From assembly GCA_013399855.1 (NCBI GenBank), contig VXAY01004334.1:637707-701706 (forward strand): a DNA stretch of 64,000 nt, given 5' to 3'. The position numbers and the translations under genes are program-made. Positions within the stretch are counted from its first letter, which is position 1. Each line of letters opens with the position of its first letter. Below the pieces are notes generated by a model. That model searched no databases, was not told where the DNA came from, and worked only from the letters and a program-made list of their open reading frames with translations. Shown here piece after piece: positions 39,744-51,021 of the stretch. Origin of the DNA: Oxyruncus cristatus (lineage: Eukaryota > Chordata > Aves > Passeriformes > Cotingidae).

Positions 39744-42700
39744 TACTGCAAAGAGTTCTCAGGAACTAAAGATAAGGTACTCAGTTTTGATGAATAAAAA
39801 AAAAATGTTGAGGTCCAGTTGGAGAAAAGGGAGGGAATGATACAAGCAGTGAGTACTTCTGACTAATAGTTGTTATTTTGTATTTTTGATTAGTCTAATG
39901 TTTTTCAAATTTAGCAGAAGACAACTTCTTAGTTTATTTTCACTGTTATGAAAATATACATTATTCTATCTATATTTTTTATAATTAATAACTTTCTGGT
40001 TAATTATGTGCTGGTTTACAGAATGTATGGGTAGGAATTATAAATCCCTCATTTAGCATGGTGTGGTTATAGTATATGCTTCCAAGTTATGCAGCGAGAT
40101 TTGGCTTCACAACTTCTCTCAAGACTGAGTTTGCATCTGTCCCTCTTGAGGTGACTATCTTGACCATGCTGTAGCAGTAGCTTGGAAGGGAAGGAATGAA
40201 TACCATTATGTAGCCTGTCATTTTTACTTCACCTGTTTATTACATTCATTAGCTATTACTCCACAATTAATCCATAGACAGAAAACGTTATCTGAGATTA
40301 AGAGCCACTGAAAATTGTTTTTGCTCAGTCTGTCTGCAAACAGATTAAAGCATTTTAGAGCAAGAGTCATAATGATGTTAAAAAAAGTGCAAAGTGAATT
40401 CCCTACAGATTTCATTCACACCACTTAACAGGAACGGCGATTTCAGGTGAGATATGGTATTGTGCTGTATGTCTACATCTCACACTACCTGCGTTTCGGC
40501 AAAAAACTTTGTTTCAGCTTCCCAACAGATGAAAAGTTCAACTCCACTGTCAATAATTTGTGCAGTGTGGAGGTATTGTATTGTCATAGCAATGCAAGGG
40601 ATGCAGCAGGACCTCCAGAATGCCCACACAAGGACACTCATCTCTGAGAAGTTTGTTTGGACCCAGTGACAGCAGAACACTCCTGAGAAACCCCATATTG
40701 GTAGAGAAGCGACTTACATTTTTTTTCCTTCATGTTGCCTAGGAGTTGTGTCACTGAGCATTGCGTCTCCCTCTTCTAAAGGCAGGTTTAAGGTGACTGT
40801 CTTGGGAGATGTCATTCTGCAGGATTATTCTTGCCACAGACTACTGATACTGTCTGAGAGACTGTAATGATTGTTGCCTTCTAGTGCCATCCACAAAGCT
40901 AGAGAGGATACCTACTAATGTAATGAACCAAAGACAGCACTGTTCTTGTGGGCTCATTCATGTGAGGATGGTCTAACGATTCTCCATTTCCACTGCCACC
41001 TCAGTAGTTTCCTGGAAAAAAAAAAAGTGTAAACTCTTGGCTCTAAACTTGAATGGGAGAGGCCAATTCATACTTCCATAATTATATTGATTGCGGTAGT
41101 CTATTTCAGGTAAACCCACACTGCATGAATCATAAGAAATTGCTAGTTAGAAAACAGTTAAAATGTCAAGAGGTGCTTTTGCTCCTCAAGTAACTAGTTT
41201 AGCATTAATGTCAGGTCTGTGTGGTTAGAAGTTTGGGGTTGTTTTTGTTGCCCTTTTTTTTCAACTATGCAGTAATCTCTGATAGGTTACTTGTATTTTT
41301 AGATTTTGTATGACTTGTACTCGGGCTTCAAGATATCCTTTTAATATAACTCTTGCTTTGTAAATAGGTTTGAAGTGACTGGGACTATAAGTAGAAGGTT
41401 TATTTAAACAGAAAACAACCTAAAGAGTGACATAAGATATTACTGACAAACTGAAAGGAGGGCAGAAGGAATACTGATGTCCTTCCTGTGTATGTTTCTA
41501 CTCTTGTGATTAATCAGTGAAAGGAGTCAATAATCTAAAAGAAATAAACAAGCAAAACTTGTCTGTGCTGCTATCTGCAGCTTTCTCTTGACAGGAGCTA
41601 GGACATATCAGCAGCTTGTGGTTTTCTTTGCTTAACTGACCCAGCAGTGTACATAGTCTATATCATACAGAGGTGTGTAGAGGATCTTGAGAAAACAAGA
41701 TTTTGTGCACTATTGCCACCTCCCATTACTAGCATTGCAGAGCTGTTGCTGCAACCTTTGGACTTTCCAGGTTCAATTATCTTGTTATTGGTGGTAAAAT
41801 TGGAAAAATACTGCTGATAGGTGATATTTGTGTGTTTAAATAGTTAAAATACATAGTTATAACTGTAGTTTGTAGCTAGAATTTCTAACAGGAACACCTT
41901 GCAATGTGCCTTGGTTGTACTTTGGCTGGGGACGTGGCTAGACTAGAGCTGTGTGTGTGTTTCCTGCCTGCATGTGAGGGATCCCTGCTGAGGGAACCCT
42001 GTGCATAGGTCAGAGAGGTATAATGGGTATTAATCTTGTATTAATTTGGAAGGTTCTGTTCCTGGAATGTTTCACAGCAATCACTCAAGAATTCCTGCTA
42101 AAGCAAAAACTTCTTTAATACTCTTTCATGTAAAATGCCATGAGGGTTAATTCCTGAGGCTACATTAGCACTGACAACACTGGCTGCTGTTAATTTCGGA
42201 ATACAAAATTTGTGCCAGCATCTGGCTTAACAGAGGAGAGAATCTGGAGTGTAGACTGCACACACTTTAAGTGGCTAGGGTTAGATGGTGTGTATACACT
42301 CTTTCGCCAGTGTATGTCAGTCAAATAAAGAGGATTGCGACACCTTCCATTTTGAAGTGAACTTGGCTTTCAAATTTAAATGATCTGTTTAAGAGGTGGC
42401 AGTAGTGTGCGTCTTAAAGAAGTAGGGTATATCATCTATAATGACTCAGTTTGTCTCATTTGACATTAGAGGGCAGGAAGACCCTGGAATGATCCTTACA
42501 GCTTTAGTTTCCTAGGTGCTCTCATGATGAGTCTCTCATGGTTTCAGCAGGTCTGATAGCCTGGCTTGCATGTACTCAAACATGAACATCCCTGAGAAGG
42601 GAGTGCAGCTGAGGCTGCTCCTGACATGGAGAAAGAGCAGAGCCATGACACTTAAAGGTTAGAGCTTAGGGGTCCTGGGGAGTGTCTCTGCCCTCACGTA

Positions 42701-45700
42701 TCCTGACTTGGCAGTGGGAGTATGTGTGTGTTGTACCAGAACTGCCTTTGTGTAAGATGCTACAGTGAAGACATTTCCTGAGAGCTGACAAAATGTAACT
42801 GCATTGGTCACAAAGAGAAATTGAAAGCAAAATGACAGCAGTTCTTTTCTGACCATAGAGATTTTTGTTTTGGAAGAGATTGTGCGTATTTTATGTTAGA
42901 TAATGTTTTTTTCTTCCTAAGCAAATCACACTATATTTAAATGGAGCTAAATATACAAGGTATATATATATGTTCTGTGTAAGCAGATTTATAATGAGAC
43001 AGAAAAGGAAACCGTTAGTGTTTTTTTTTCCTGGAAGATTTTTCTAATTTGCAATGTTTTTAATAGTCATAAATCAATTTTCAAAGATGTCACCATGAAT
43101 AAGGATTTTGTTATATGTGACAAATGCATTTAAGTACAGTTATACTGCTACTGCTGTTATTATTAGGTGGAATGATGCCATGTTGAACACTTTGAAGCAG
43201 GCAGATGTAAACTCATCTGGAGAGATGTATTCATAACCAGTAACAATTAAAAATACCATATTAGCTTTTACAAGTCTTATCTGAAACCTAAATTTGGATT
43301 TTGTTAAGGTATCCTAGAAACAATTCTTTCAACAAAATGTCTAATTGTCTTCTGATTCTTAATGTTACTATGACTCTAACTGCAACCTGTAACTGAATTA
43401 TTTACTCTAATTTCATGCTTTACAAAAATTCTAGCCTTTTAAAATTTAGGAAATGTTTTCCTTACAATTTCATTTAATAGGCCCTTGTTTTCTGTCCTAA
43501 CAAAATTCTTCGTCTACTGTTTCTGTGTATCTTTCGTTACTTTATTCACTTTTGTTCTTCATCGTTCCTCTCCTCCAATTTAATAGTCTGTCCTTCTCAT
43601 CAAGTCTTTCTGCAGGTGGAAGTTTTGTGGATTTTGTACGGTTGAAGTCACCCTAATGGGATGGGAATGTCACAGTGAATGTTTATGACCTTGTGGCCCT
43701 TGTTTCTGTGAAACTGGCAACACATTCCTCAAAAAAAAAAACAAAACAGAGAAAGCAAGTACAGTAACAGTTTTGGGGAGTTTTTTTCCTACTTTTTTCT
43801 TTTTATGTTGGTTATACAAAGCTTTGATTTGATCCTATTAGGCTGTACCTATGATGTGCTTACTTTATGTTAAATAAGTCATAGCAATAGTCTCTGTTGT
43901 TTGTTGCAATAAAAGTACCCAATACCCATGCTTAGTTGTTTTCACATTTGTGATCCATGACTGGAAGAAAAGATGGTATTTGCAGACATAAGTTGAGCAC
44001 TGTTATTATTGCAAGAAGTGTGAGATGAGAAGGATTGCAAGGATTCTTTGAAATCATTGAAATTTTATCCTTTTGTCATTTTTAACAAGTGTTCCTATTT
44101 TAAAAAAACCCTGGGTTTCTAATTTGCTAGATGTGACATGCATATTACGAAATATTCTTTTCCTGCAGGAGTGCCTACCATCTAAATACAGAGAAAGCAC
44201 ATGGGTGGAAAATAAAGCTTTACAGAGGTAGCTTTTTCTGTAAGCATAGCTTACTTGCTCCATCATTTATGCCTTATGTTCTGGCGGAAAGAAAGTTTCT
44301 TAGACTTTAAGTTTCTTACAAGGAAAGTTGTAATTATGTGCTTGTTCACTAAAAAAAATGATTATTGGTTAAATGAAGAAATTGCACCCGTAACTGAACA
44401 GACAGCACATGAAGGCAGATGTTCATGCTTGCGTCATACTCATAGTCATACACTGCCTTGAGTAAACTGGGCTATGCAATTTAAAGAAGGGCACCTCTCA
44501 GCTTTTTGTTACTCATGTACTACCAGGGAATCATGCTCAGGCAACAGTGGGGAATTTCAATGCTTTTCTAAAGCAAACAGTTCCAAAAATTGCCACAGTA
44601 GGGCACTTGATCTAAAAACAGATTTGTACCTGCTATTAATTGGATCCGGGGCGGACTTCACAGCACGCCAGCAGAAAGGGAAAATTTTTTCATTGCGTCA
44701 CTAGTGTAATGAAACTCTCGACCCAGTGCCACTAATAGCTGTGGCTTTTTTAAGATAGTAGGACAGCAACAACTCAGGGCTGTGAACAGTGTTTCATTCT
44801 TAGCTGAGTAATAGGAGAGAGCAAAGCTGCTTCATTCATTGCTTAGGGTCTCACAGACACCATCCTTTAAGTCTTTCTGGCAAATGCATGTTACAGTATT
44901 GTTATTATAGGTCTTATTCTGTCTCATGTCACTTCAGTTTTCCTTACTGTTAGCGAGGGAAAATCATCTAGCAAAGGGTCATTTTTTAACTACATTTTCT
45001 ATCTGAAATGAGAATTTCAGTGAGATAAGAGAGCTCTGGGTTTTCAGTTAAGTTTGTTCAAGTTTACTACTTAGGCTGGAAAAAGCCAGTGGGATGAGAC
45101 TGAGGTGATAAAATGCCTTTTCAGGCAGCTGAGGAATACTGGAGGGAGTGAGCAAGAACTGACTAGGAGGAAGTTCTACTATCTATTTATGAGATATAAT
45201 GTTATTTTAAGGTAAATGATTCTTAAAATACAAATATCTACAAAGTGTTTATCAATGGATCATATTAGAAAAAAGCGGTAATTAGAACAAGATGTGCCTC
45301 AGTAGTTTTTGTGAATATTTAAAGGTGCAGGCTTTGTTCAAGGTGCTTTGAGACTCATCTTTCTGGGAAATGTGGAAATGTTATCTATGCATTCTGTCCT
45401 AAAGAAATTTCACAATACTTCTTGAAATAATGTGTGCCTGAAATGGAAATTTTGCTAAATTCAGAAAATATTCTGTTTCAACTTCAAAAATATTTTGTAT
45501 TTTTAGATTTCTCCTATTTTGACCTGAACTGGTTCACTAGTGTCATAAAACACGTTTGATATCTAATGTGTCTTTTTTATGCAAAGACCAAAATTTCACT
45601 AATTCTCTTTGAAGAAAATAAAGGACAAATCAAGAATATCTTTCGAAGATATTCAGTGTAGATTAAATCCATCAGTAAGTGAAAAGGATACAGTTTTCAA

Positions 45701-45923
45701 ATATGATCATGGTGGATTTTTCAACGAATTTGGTGCCAAATTACCTTGGAAATTTAGCAGGCACAAGGCCTTTAATTTACTTAGACTCTTCAGAAAATTC
45801 AAAGCCTAATCCCAGGTTAAGGCACTAAGTAAGCACCACTCAAAGGAGAGGATCTTTAGGTGCAGAATTTAGAAATACTCTTAGGAAAAGGCTGATTATA
45901 TTGGTTTTGAGGTATTTTTGTTC

Positions 45924-45941
45924 TTTTTTTTTTTTTTTTTT
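45924..45941. repeat. Poly-T run
   Basis: Eighteen T residues in a row. No transposon body is recognised on either side. Confidence 0.9.
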
Positions 45942-46264
45942 CCACTTTTCAGCTAGCATTTTTTCCCATGTGCCTATTAAACTGACACAGTGTAGTCTAA
46001 CAATGATATTGTCCAAAGTCTTTATTCATTTTCCCCAGTTCTTTTCTTTTTCAGCTGTTTTGTAACTGTTTTTACTTCAAGTATGTGTTGGATTTCCCTA
46101 TGCAGTTTCAAATAGTTTTGCACTGGTATATTCAAGAGTTTTAAAATGTCACTGATGTATATGCCTAGTTGCTGAACCCAATATTTTTGTGCATTGGAGA
46201 AAGAGGTTTTCCACAGCTACTAACTGAAGTTTGTGTAATGGGGTCTGATATCTGCATATAGCGC

Positions 46265-46286
46265 CTGCGTTGAGACGGCAACGCAG
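46265..46286. repeat. GC-rich perfect hairpin
   Basis: ctgcgttg (46265-46272) and caacgcag (46279-46286) are perfect complements around the 6-base loop agacgg. The stem and loop hold several CpGs in otherwise CpG-poor DNA. The function is unknown. Confidence 0.75.
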
Positions 46287-49210
46287 TCTTGTGTTTTTGT
46301 CACACTGGGTACCTTAATGAAAACGAAGATAAATTCCCTGCTTGCAATGTTTATTACTAGAAAAGGTCTGTAAACTTATGCTGTAAATGGTCTTGAAATG
46401 TGCAGCTTTTTGTAGTTTCCCACTGAAAAAAATTTCTTGGGGGGGAGGGAGGGCAATGGTTAGAATTCATTCAGATAATGATTTCCTGCTCGATCGTTTT
46501 CAGTCTGTGTATTTGCCCAGCATAATTTTAAGGGTGGACCTTTGCTGTGTAAGAAATGTGTGATACTTGTGCCAAGGCTGTGATTTTGCTCATGTCTTCA
46601 GTAGAAGGTTTTGAAGTTCAGAAGCAGGTAGATGGGAGGGGTTTCACATCTTGGAGGTGTTACAGTGTAATCCTAACTTTCAGACCTATGGTATCTGTGC
46701 TGCTCAGACAATGGGAAATAAAGACTTGCAATCTGAACTGTCATGCACAATCCATTAATGTACTTTGCAGTCCTACAATAAATAAGCTAATTCTCTCCGA
46801 TTAGCATGTGGAGATGCAACAAAGCCTCATAAATATCCAGTTTCCAAGTTAATATTTAGCCCAGATGATGAGAGTCACGTGACCTCTTGGAAAGCAATCT
46901 TATTTTCATAAAGCTGAACTTTATAAAGTTGGGTTTTCTTTTACAGAGTGTAAAGGGTGCGTGAACTGTTATTCGTGTTTGGGAGTCACTCCTAGAGAAT
47001 CTTAAACTGTTGTGCTGTAAAAACATGTGTGATAATTGGTAACGTGGTAAGATAGTCAACAGTAAAAAATAAACTTTTAATCAGTATGTGATGTGAAGAA
47101 ACTGCTTAGCTTTATGGCACAAGGCAGGTGGGCAGTAAATCTTCTTACTTCAATCCTGAAAATGAATTAATTACTTTTTTTTAAGCAGAAGATTGACAAA
47201 ACTGACCCTTTGTTAATTTAGGCTCATAATAACCTCTTCAGACTCTTTTAAAAAATGCTGTTATTCAGTGAAAAAACATATTTATGTCTGAAAATATTCT
47301 TGGGAAGGATGACCCCAGAAAATGTACTGGAGAGCAATTGTAACTTTTTTCCTGATTGTTTTTGATTGGTATGGGCAAATGATGAACAATCATGCTCACT
47401 ACGGGTGAATTGCTGTGTGGAGAAGCTTGGCACTCTGAAGTGCTTAAGAACTTAAAAGAACTGTAACTGGTATTGGGTCTTCTCAGGTTGGATTTTCTCC
47501 CAGTGCTTAAGTAGTGGTGTGATTACAGAACAAGTGCTTTTCATAGTCTTCTCACATTGCACAGGAGTTAACTCCAAAAAGTACTACTTTTATGTACTGT
47601 TGAAGAGAATTTAGTTTTTTGTTGAAGCCTGAAAGAACATGTTTAGTGTTATCTTTCAAAACAAAGCATCCAGGCAGAGGTAAGATAAAAGTATGATCAA
47701 ATTAATCTTGCAGTGTTTAGAAAGCTGGTAATGGGTAACACAAAGAATTATGTGGTAGAAGTGTGTTAATTTGGAATGAAAATTTAAAACACATAATCTT
47801 CAGAAATACATAGAGAGAGGGCATTGATTTGCCTGGGTGTCTATGCTGATGGGTGTTTTTCTGTAGGAAAAGACTTTATTATCTTTCTCCTCCTTCCTGC
47901 CTCCTAGATGAATTGCCACTGTTAGATGCTGAGCTCCATGGAAAAGTAACAGACAAAACAACCCCCTCCAAACTCTTGATTTCTTATCAATAAGCAACAT
48001 GTAAAAACCTGAATAGTTCTTATTTCCGTATTTCTTTTCAAAAAATGTTCACAGGTTTGAAAGTAATCATCAGATCTTTCAGAACAGGAGCTTGAGGGAT
48101 TTGTTTTCTGAATTTGGTTTTGCTACAATTTAAAATGAGAAAGCTGTATCCTGATAATAAATTCAAGGCTAGTGTTGCAATGTCCATCTAAGTGTAATAA
48201 ATATTTACAGAATTAAGTAAGCATCATAATACCAAACTACATTTGATTAGAAATCAATATCTTTGATTTCTTTCAGAGTCACTACTTATGTGACTCTGCT
48301 TTTGATATACTTCCACAGTTTTAAGATTAAATTATAAAGTTAATCCCATATTTTTTTGTCTTGCAGTTTAACAACACTTTGAAATTCTCTTTGTCTGGAG
48401 AAAATAAAGAGGGATGAAGAAAAGACTTGTACATATTTAGAAGAATGCTGTATCACTCATTTCTATACTTCATTATCTTTATTTAGTTAGACATATATTC
48501 CATGTTTGTTAAAGAAACAACCTTTCTGATTTCATTAAATTTCCCAGGCATGTAGACTTACATCCAGGGAATGTGTTTTGTTTTGAAGTCAGTCAGTGAC
48601 CCCTGTAAAAGTGTTTAATTAACTTTTGCCAATGTTAATATAGTTCTATTGCACTCAGCAGGCTGGATGAGCTCCCTCTGGTGGCTCATTTACATTGAGG
48701 ATCTGTTTGCTTTCCTTGGTATCTGTTTACTCAAGCAAATAAGATTTTGACCCCAGGTATCAGCCAGGCATCAGTTCCTTCTGGACTTATGCTTTAATTG
48801 AAAAACATACATAATTTTCTTACAGAATGAAACAACAGCATTTAAATTCACAGCAGTTTCAGTTAATTTGCAAAATAAAGAGATACTGGGTAACATTATA
48901 AGCAAATAAAATTTAATTTATTCCTTCGAAGTGTAAATCACACAGTAGGTGGGTGGCAATAATTTAGCAGTGGTACCCACTTACAATAGTGTTTATTTTT
49001 AAACTTAGGAAATATCTCTATATTAAACCAAGATATTTGTGTGTTGACCAAGAGTTTGTGGAGTTCAGTATCGAGCAAGGAGGAGGCAGGGCAGCAAGTA
49101 AGATCACCAGCACAGACTTCAGGAGAGCAAATTTTGGCCTTTTCAAGGATCTTTCTGGAAGAATCCCATAGGAACAAGCCCTGCAGGGAAGAGGGGTCCA
49201 AGAAAGTTGG

Positions 49211-49717
49211 TTGATATTCAAGAATCACTTCCTCCAGGCTCAAGAACTATGTATCCTGATGAGCAAGAAATTGGGCAAAGGGGTCAAGACACCTGTGTGG
49301 AAGAATAAGGAACTCCTATCAATACTCAAGCATAAGCAGAGAACACACAGGCCGTCGAAGCACGGTCAGGCCACTTGGAATGAATATAGAGAGGTTAACG
49401 GAGTAAGTGGAAATGAGACAAGGAAGGCCAAGGCCTATCTGGAATTAAATCTGGCCAAGGATGTCAGGGAAAACAAGAAGGGCTACTTCAAATACATGAA
49501 TAACAGAAGGAAAAATGAGGGTAACGTGGGGCTCTTACTAATTGGAGGGGGCACCCTGGTAACAGGGGACACAGAGAAGGCACGATTACAGCAGAATGCT
49601 GCCTTTGCATCAGTCTTCACTGAAAAAACCAGCCCTCAGGAATCTCTGACTCAGGAGACCAAGGTAAAGGAGTGTTGGAAGAAAGATTTTTCCCTTAGTC
49701 AAGGAGAATTGGGTTAG
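49211..49717 (+). pseudogene. CR1 ORF2 fragment (pre-RT region)
   Basis: This 168-codon open stretch is part of the CR1 ORF2 polyprotein, between the endonuclease and reverse-transcriptase domains. The residues are strongly basic, and FKYMNNRRK followed by NAAFASVF are typical of this region in CR1. The first codon is not a natural start; the frame is simply uninterrupted here. Sequence upstream to about 49055 is also CR1-like but broken. It has no cellular role. Confidence 0.85.
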
Positions 49718-50813
49718 AGAACACCTAGGCAGACTTGACATCTACAAGTCCATGGGCCCCCATGAGTCCTGAGAGAGCTGGCAGACACCATGGCTAGACC
49801 ACTCATGATCATCTTTGAAGGGTCTTGGTGACTGGGAGAAGTGCCTGAGGACTGGAAGAAACCAAATATCACCCCAGTCTTCAAAAAGGGCAAGAAGGAA
49901 GATTCAAGGAACTACTAGCCAGTCAGCCTCACCTCAATTCCTGAAAAAGCCATGGAGCACCTCATTCTGGAGATCATCTGTATCCACAGGGAGGACAAGA
50001 AGGTGATCAGGGGAAGTCAGCATTGATTCCCTCAAGGTAAATCATGCTTAACCAACCTGATTGCCTTCTATGATGAAACACCTGGATGAATGAGGGGAGA
50101 GCAGTGGATATTGTCTACCTCGACTTCAGCAAGGCTTTTGATACTGTCTCTCACAACATCCTTATAGGAAAAATCAGGAAGTATGGACTGAATGACTGGG
50201 CAGTCAGGTGAACTGAGAATTGGCTCAACCACGGATCCCAGAGGATCTTATTCAGGCTATAGTTAGAGGCCTGTCATTAGTTGTGTCCCCCAAGGCTCAA
50301 TACTGGGCCCAGTATTGTTCAATTTATTCATCAGGTTGTGAGGTGATCCTGCCCCTCTACTCAGCCCTGGTGAGGTCACATCTGCAATGCTGTGTCCACT
50401 TCTGGGCTCCTCAGTACAAGAAAGACATGGAGCTCCTGGGGCAGGTCCAGCAGAGAGCAACTAAGATAATTAAGGGACTGGAGCATCTCGCTTACAAGTA
50501 AAGGCTGGGGTAGCTGGGCTCATTCTGCCTTGAGAAGAGACAGCTGAGAGGGGACCTCATCAATGTCTATCAGTATCTGAGGGGAGGGTGTCGAGGACAG
50601 ACCAGGCTCTTCTTGGTGGTGCCAAGCAATAGGACAAGAGGAAACAGGCAGAAACTGATGCACAGAAAGTTCCACCTGAACACAAGGAAGAACTTTTCAC
50701 TGTGCAGGTGGCTGTGCATTGGAACAGATTGCCCAAAGAGGTTGTGGAGTCTCCCTCAGTGGAGATACTCAACAACTGTCTGGATGCAATCCTGTGCAAT
50801 GTGCTCCAGGGTC

Positions 50814-50930
50814 AGAATCACAGAACAGTCTGAATTGGAAGGGACCCACAAGGATCACTGAGTCCAGCTCTTAAGTGAATGTCCCATACAGGGATCAAAC
50901 CTACAACATTGGCGTTATTAGCACCATGCT
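50814..50930 (-). mobile_element. tRNA-Ile-derived SINE with CR1 tail (TguSINE1 type)
   Basis: Read on the - strand, the segment begins agcatggtgctaataacgcc, which is the anticodon arm of tRNA-Ile (anticodon AAT). It continues through a decayed T arm (ggtttgatccctgtatggga). It then passes into a short linker and a CR1 3' tail (gggtcccttccaattcagac, then tgttctgtgattctg). The tRNA acceptor and D arm are missing at its 5' end, so this copy is 5'-truncated. It sits inside the 3' end of the + strand CR1: host text stops at gtgctccagg and resumes at aggaccctgattgagcaggg. This architecture is that of the passerine TguSINE1 family. Confidence 0.88.
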
Positions 50931-51021
50931 GGAGGACCCTGATTGAGCAGGGAGGCTGAACCAGACAACCTGCTGTAGTCCCTTCCAACCCTACCCATTC
51001 TGTGCTTCTGTAAAGCAAATG

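Larger units (their letters stand above)
38812..49054. other. Unique AT-rich sequence, no gene supported
   Basis: About 10 kb without a recognised mobile element. Simple sequence includes CA followed by A at 39721-39743, TA at 42961-42971 and an 18-T run at 45924-45941. A GC-rich hairpin lies at 46265-46286. One + strand frame at 44216-44704 is open for 163 codons except for a single TGA at 44459-44461, with several CpGs near its end, but its composition is not convincingly protein-like and no splice sites frame it. Confidence 0.5.
49055..51021 (+). mobile_element. Long CR1 LINE, internally deleted, with nested SINE
   Basis: The longest CR1 of the window, in sense. ORF2 text begins before 49211 and stays open for 168 codons to 49717; KAKAYLELNLAKDVRENKKG and NAAFASVFTEK are readable in order and mark the linker leading into the reverse transcriptase. 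After frameshifts, RT motif A (YLDFSKAFDTVSH) lies at about 50116-50154. The motif B-like block VPQGSILGPVLFNLFI lies at 50286-50333, preceded by Cys where Gly is usual. The polymerase Y/FxDD box is missing: the sequence jumps near 50334-50340 to the 3' terminal block (ECC-like LQCCVHFWAPQ, then QQRATKIIKG). The 3' end near 51000-51021 is the usual cattctgtgcttctg tail, split by a SINE at 50814-50930. It is inactive. Confidence 0.94.

Noticed and set aside
40447..40680. Three overlapping open frames on both strands
   Set aside because: All are under 75 codons and have no splice sites, recognised motif or consistent frame extension.
45609..45809. 66-codon + strand frame rich in charged residues
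   Set aside because: It is short, isolated, without splice borders, and not recognised.
50865..50930. A possible tRNA-Ile gene
   Set aside because: The D arm and acceptor are missing, the T arm is mutated, and it is fused to a CR1 tail, so it is a SINE head and not a gene.
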